Source: Candidatus Zixiibacteriota bacterium
Lineage (GTDB): Bacteria; Zixibacteria; MSB-5A5; CAIYYT01
NCBI GenBank assembly: GCA_963205155.1
Contig: CAUJJY010000194.1
Location: forward strand, 1-7,982
Direction of reading: 5' to 3'
Length of the DNA: 7,982 bases
Shown: positions 5,561 to 7,982 of the stretch, piece after piece
Layout: each line of letters opens with the position of its first letter
Numbering within the stretch: the stretch's first letter is position 1
The notes under the pieces: model-generated
The model's input: the letters and a program-made list of their open reading frames with translations, nothing else
The model's database searches: none
Told to the model about the DNA's origin: nothing
Position numbers and translations under genes: made by a program

Positions 5561-6622
5561 ATGAAAACACAACTTAGATTTCTGTTCTTAGGAGTGCTTA
5601 GTTTGTTAGTTGTCGGACTCACGGGCTGTAGCGACAACAACGTTGCACCGAACAACGGTGAAAATGAGGTCATCAATTTAACGGACAATTTCGGCGGTTA
5701 CAAAGCGACCGACGAACAGCCGGCTTTTGGAGACCCGGACATCGCGTCACTTGAAGGCAGCGACGAAGCCGACGATCCGATGGGACATCATACTGACGTT
5801 GATTCGATTATGCATCTGCCGGATGTGGATGTGTATTCGGTTGAATTCCTCTGGGGACATCTTGAAGCTGATTCAACTGAAGCGGTGATTACCGACTGGT
5901 CGGGGTCGTTAACCGTCGAGCGCGGCGCCATCATAGCCGTACGATTAATCCGATTTGAAGAAGGCGACTTTATAGTTCGTCCACGTCTTTCCCGTCAAGT
6001 ACTTGAATTTGAAAGCAAGACTCGCCCCAGTTTTGACGGAATGCTTGTTTATATTTACGATCCGAATCCGACTGATTCACCGATCGAGAACAGCCTGACA
6101 TTTGCTTCCGGTCCATTCACCCGGAACTTCAGCATGTCCGAGTTGGCTTCGATCAGCGAACTGATTGACGTAGACAATAATCAATTTTCGGTAAACGGAT
6201 TTAAACTGGAACGACTCGCTTGCGGCGAAGGATTTCTTGAAGGCAAGTGGGTGCGCCCGGCGTCGGAGAACGGACGCGGCACATTTGTTGGCCGGTGGAT
6301 CTCGGGAGATGGCCTAATGCTGGGTCATGTACGCGGTCACTTCGGTAATCGTGATGATGATACGCAAGTTCTCTTTGGCAAGTGGATCTCGGTAGCTGGC
6401 GTATTCCGAGGCTTCCTCAAAGGTGAGTGGGGTTACGGTACCGACGATGAACCGGACGTAACAAACAAGGGTTGGTTTGCCGGCGACATTTACAATCGTG
6501 AAGAAGTAGTAGTCGGCGAATTTGATGCCAATTGGATTGCCAGAGAACGTCACGGCAATGGCAATGGTCAAGGCGCCACTCACGGATATTTTCGCGGCCA
6601 GTGGTCGCAGATTTGCGAATAG
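5561..6622 (+). CDS. Predicted lipoprotein with a Gly/Trp repeat domain, family unknown
   Basis: This 353-residue envelope protein starts with a type II signal peptide: K2 and R6, a hydrophobic core at about 7-20, and lipobox L20-T21-G22-C23. Ser at +2 rather than Asp is compatible with outer-membrane sorting in bacteria that use the Lol rule. An acidic, low-complexity linker (about 24-90) follows. Residues 91-168 look like a compact beta domain (DWSGSLTVERGAI, then FDGMLVYIYDP). Residues 221-352 carry an irregular repeat of G-x-F-x-G-x-W type: W230, W246, W275, W290 and W348 each follow G-K/R/E/Q, somewhat like MORN repeats but not a clean match. The only cysteines besides the lipidated one, C221 and C352, bracket this repeat domain exactly and could form a closing disulfide. 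AAGGAG 7 nt upstream supports the start. It is divergent from the kinase gene, has its own sigma-54-like promoter with enhancer sites, and is followed by a terminator, so it is probably a single-gene target of the neighbouring regulator. I do not recognise a function. Confidence 0.88.
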   Translation: MKTQLRFLFLGVLSLLVVGLTGCSDNNVAPNNGENEVINLTDNFGGYKATDEQPAFGDPDIASLEGSDEADDPMGHHTDVDSIMHLPDVDVYSVEFLWGHLEADSTEAVITDWSGSLTVERGAIIAVRLIRFEEGDFIVRPRLSRQVLEFESKTRPSFDGMLVYIYDPNPTDSPIENSLTFASGPFTRNFSMSELASISELIDVDNNQFSVNGFKLERLACGEGFLEGKWVRPASENGRGTFVGRWISGDGLMLGHVRGHFGNRDDDTQVLFGKWISVAGVFRGFLKGEWGYGTDDEPDVTNKGWFAGDIYNREEVVVGEFDANWIARERHGNGNGQGATHGYFRGQWSQICE

Positions 6623-6635
6623 CCCCCCATCCGCA

Positions 6636-6654
6636 AGGCGTTCATCGAACGCCT
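6636..6654 (+). repeat. Short perfect inverted repeat after the lipoprotein gene
   Basis: AGGCGTTC-ATC-GAACGCCT forms an 8-bp stem with a 3-nt loop 14 bp after the lipoprotein stop codon. It has no T-run, so it is unlikely to terminate alone. It may protect the 3' end of the mRNA or help the stronger hairpin downstream. Confidence 0.55.
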
Positions 6655-6664
6655 CCCTGAAGAC

Positions 6665-6699
6665 CGGGCGCTCGATTACCGTCGAGCGCCCGTTTCTTT
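6665..6699 (+). terminator. Rho-independent terminator after the lipoprotein gene
   Basis: A perfect 11-bp GC-rich stem (CGGGCGCTCGA / TCGAGCGCCCG) with a TTACCG loop is followed by TTTCTTT. It ends the lipoprotein transcript 43 bp after the stop codon and separates it from clpB, which therefore needs its own promoter. Confidence 0.85.
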
Positions 6700-6729
6700 G
6701 CTGATCAAATAAAGCCGGAACTTCGGTAG

Positions 6730-6768
6730 TATAAAGGGGAGATAGAGAGCGATATTGCATTATCGCTC
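6730..6768 (+). promoter_or_regulatory. clpB control region: -10-like box and operator-like palindrome
   Basis: A TATAAA at 6730-6735 could be a -10 box, though no good -35 lies 16-18 bp upstream, so the sigma factor is open. From 6747 to 6768 there is a 22-bp palindrome with 10 of 11 base pairs matching: arms GAGCGATA and TATCGCTC around TTGCAT, whose central TGCA also pairs. It would lie at the very start of the transcript and directly before GGAGGGA (6769-6775). It could be a repressor operator or an RNA hairpin affecting translation. It is not CIRCE (TTAGCACTC-N9-GAGTGCTAA), and no sigma-32 promoter is evident. Confidence 0.5.
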
Positions 6769-6793
6769 GGAGGGAGTGAAACCGGGGTTAAGT

Positions 6794-7843
6794 ATGAACT
6801 TCAATAAGTACACGACGAAGGCCTCCGAAGCCGTACAGGGGGCCATGCAGTTGGCCGGCCAATTGGGGCATCAAGGCATAACGCCGCTTCATTTGTTATT
6901 GGTTCTCGTACAGCAGCGGGACGGAATTGTGCCGTCGCTGCTGCAGAAGTTGGAGATTCACCCTGACTCTTTATCAGAGTCGGTCAAGGGCGAACTGACG
7001 CGCTTGCCGCAAGTATCCGGCGGTGAACCATATGCGACCAACGAGTTGCGTAAGGTCTTTGACCAGGCCGAAGGAGAGGCTGGGAAGTTGCGCGACGAGT
7101 ACGTTTCGACGGAGCATCTCTTTCTGGCGTTGCTGGAGGAGTCACTGGTTCGCAAGCTAGTCAAGACAGATCGCGACACCGTACTAAAAGCCCTGGCATC
7201 GATTCGCGGCAGTCAGCGGGTAACCGATCCGGATCCTGAGGGGAAAATGCAGTCGTTGGAAAAGTATACGCGCGACTTCACCGCCATGGCACGAAGAGGC
7301 GAGATCGATCCGGTTATCGGTCGCGATGAGGAGATTCGCCGCATCATGCAGATCCTGTCGCGCCGGACGAAGAACAATCCGGTCCTTGTCGGCGAACCGG
7401 GCACCGGCAAGACGGCCATCGTTGAGGGTCTGGCGAAGAAGATCGTCGATGGTGATGTGCCGGAAACGATCAAGAACAAGACGTTGTTGTCGCTCGATTT
7501 GGGGCAGATGATTGCCGGGACGAAGTATCGCGGCGAGTTTGAGGATCGACTAAAAGCGGTGATCAAGGAAGTCGAAGAGTCGGACGGACGAATTATCCTT
7601 TTCATTGATGAGCTTCACACGATCGTTGGCGCCGGCGCGGCTGAAGGGGCGATGGATGCGGGAAACCTGCTCAAACCGGCATTGGCGCGCGGGCGCCTGC
7701 GTACCATCGGCGCGACAACGCTCAAGGAGTATCGCAAGTATGTCGAGAAGGATGCAGCACTGGAGCGTCGTTACCTGCCGGTTGTGGTGGTGGAACCATC
7801 GTTCATGGTGACCTCTTCGATTCTTCGCGGCATCTTGGAGTAG
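6794..7843 (+). CDS. clpB: ClpB disaggregase, N-terminal part, ended by an in-frame TAG
   Basis: ClpB is a hexameric AAA+ chaperone that, with DnaK, pulls proteins out of aggregates in the cytoplasm. The 349 codons here cover the N-domain with its two Clp_N repeats (about 1-145) and most of the first AAA+ domain: Walker A GEPGTGKT at 200-207, pore-loop region around KYRGEFEDR, Walker B LFIDE (D272, E273), sensor-like IGATT, and R325/R326 of ALERR. Full-length ClpB is about 860 residues, so the coiled-coil M-domain and second AAA+ ring are missing. I chose the ATG at 6794 because MNFNKYTTKASEAV matches the family start and GGGG lies 6 nt before it. A GTG at 6776 sits only 2 nt from GGAGG, and the open frame back to 6755 encodes nothing family-like. 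After R326 the match degrades: L328 where Gln is usual, VVEPSFMVTSS where ClpB has VDEPSVEDTIS, then TAG at codon 350. It is a pseudogene, or erroneous sequence near a contig end. Confidence 0.88.
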   Translation: MNFNKYTTKASEAVQGAMQLAGQLGHQGITPLHLLLVLVQQRDGIVPSLLQKLEIHPDSLSESVKGELTRLPQVSGGEPYATNELRKVFDQAEGEAGKLRDEYVSTEHLFLALLEESLVRKLVKTDRDTVLKALASIRGSQRVTDPDPEGKMQSLEKYTRDFTAMARRGEIDPVIGRDEEIRRIMQILSRRTKNNPVLVGEPGTGKTAIVEGLAKKIVDGDVPETIKNKTLLSLDLGQMIAGTKYRGEFEDRLKAVIKEVEESDGRIILFIDELHTIVGAGAAEGAMDAGNLLKPALARGRLRTIGATTLKEYRKYVEKDAALERRYLPVVVVEPSFMVTSSILRGILE

Positions 7844-7982
7844 TATGAGGTTCACCATGGGGTACGAATCCGTGACAATGCCATTGTCGCCGCAGTGACT
7901 CTGAGTGCAAGATACATTACCGATCGCTTTCTGCCGGACAAGGCACTCGATTTAAGGGCTGAGGCAGCTTCAGTGCGGCGTA
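7844..7982 (+). pseudogene. clpB: ClpB continuation in the same frame beyond the TAG (partial)
   Basis: Directly after the TAG the same frame resumes with clear ClpB sequence for 46 codons: YEVHHGVRIRDNAIVAA, then RYITDRFLPDKALDL, then RAEAASVRR to the window edge. ClpB normally reads LKERYEVHHGVRI here and PDKAIDLVDEAASRLR at the end, so the stop replaces a usual Arg/Gln codon, and VD and RL are replaced by RA and VR. Alignment length is kept, so the disruption is by substitution, not frameshift. The gene continues past the window, so its true 3' end cannot be judged. Confidence 0.75.

Noticed and set aside
7841..7843. TAG in clpB as a recoded sense codon (alternative genetic code or readthrough)
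   Set aside because: The lipoprotein, helical-repeat and barrel genes in this window all end naturally at TAG, so TAG acts as a stop here. The surrounding substitutions point to decay or sequence error instead.

Overview
The window looks like a chromosomal segment of a Gram-negative bacterium. It encodes a predicted outer-membrane beta-barrel, a lipoprotein with a type II signal peptide and a sigma-54-type regulator. Base composition is balanced (roughly half G+C by eye) and fairly uniform. The style of the hypothetical envelope proteins is reminiscent of deep-branching FCB-type candidate phyla such as Zixibacteria, but this is an impression and no taxonomic marker in the window settles it. 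There are no tRNA or rRNA genes, CRISPR arrays or insertion sequences.

Layout. Positions 1-78 hold the tail of something upstream, ending in a strong plus-strand terminator. On the minus strand, reading from about 5314 down to 116, come a membrane histidine kinase (5314-3953), its overlapping NtrC-family response regulator (3975-2638), a 151-bp regulatory gap, an exported four-repeat helical protein (2485-1421) and, with zero spacing, a predicted outer-membrane beta-barrel (1420-116). On the plus strand, divergent from the kinase, are a lipoprotein gene (5561-6622), a strong terminator and the 5' part of clpB (from 6794). The clpB frame is broken by an in-frame TAG at 7841-7843 and runs off the end of the window.

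How the parts may work together. The regulator has every motif of a sigma-54 enhancer-binding protein. Sigma-54-like -24/-12 elements with the same slightly non-consensus -12 box (TTTGAC) lie in front of both the lipoprotein gene (5492-5508, plus) and the helical-repeat/barrel operon (2507-2523, minus). Upstream of each, at nearly the same distance (proximal site centred about 137-143 bp from the predicted start), is a pair of dyads of the form GTACC-N4-GGTNC. I found only these four copies in the window. An IHF-like match lies between the enhancer pair and the promoter of the lipoprotein gene. The simplest reading is a self-contained cell-envelope regulon: membrane kinase -> enhancer-binding regulator -> lipoprotein plus periplasmic helical protein plus outer-membrane barrel, with the regulator's sites also abutting its own kinase gene. 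The regulatory sites are read directly from the sequence; the wiring is inference, and the signal and the effectors' biochemical role are unknown.

The end of the window (about 7775-7982) should be treated with caution. The ClpB reading frame there departs from the family at many normally conserved positions as well as at the stop codon, as expected either of a decayed gene or of poor-quality sequence at a contig edge.
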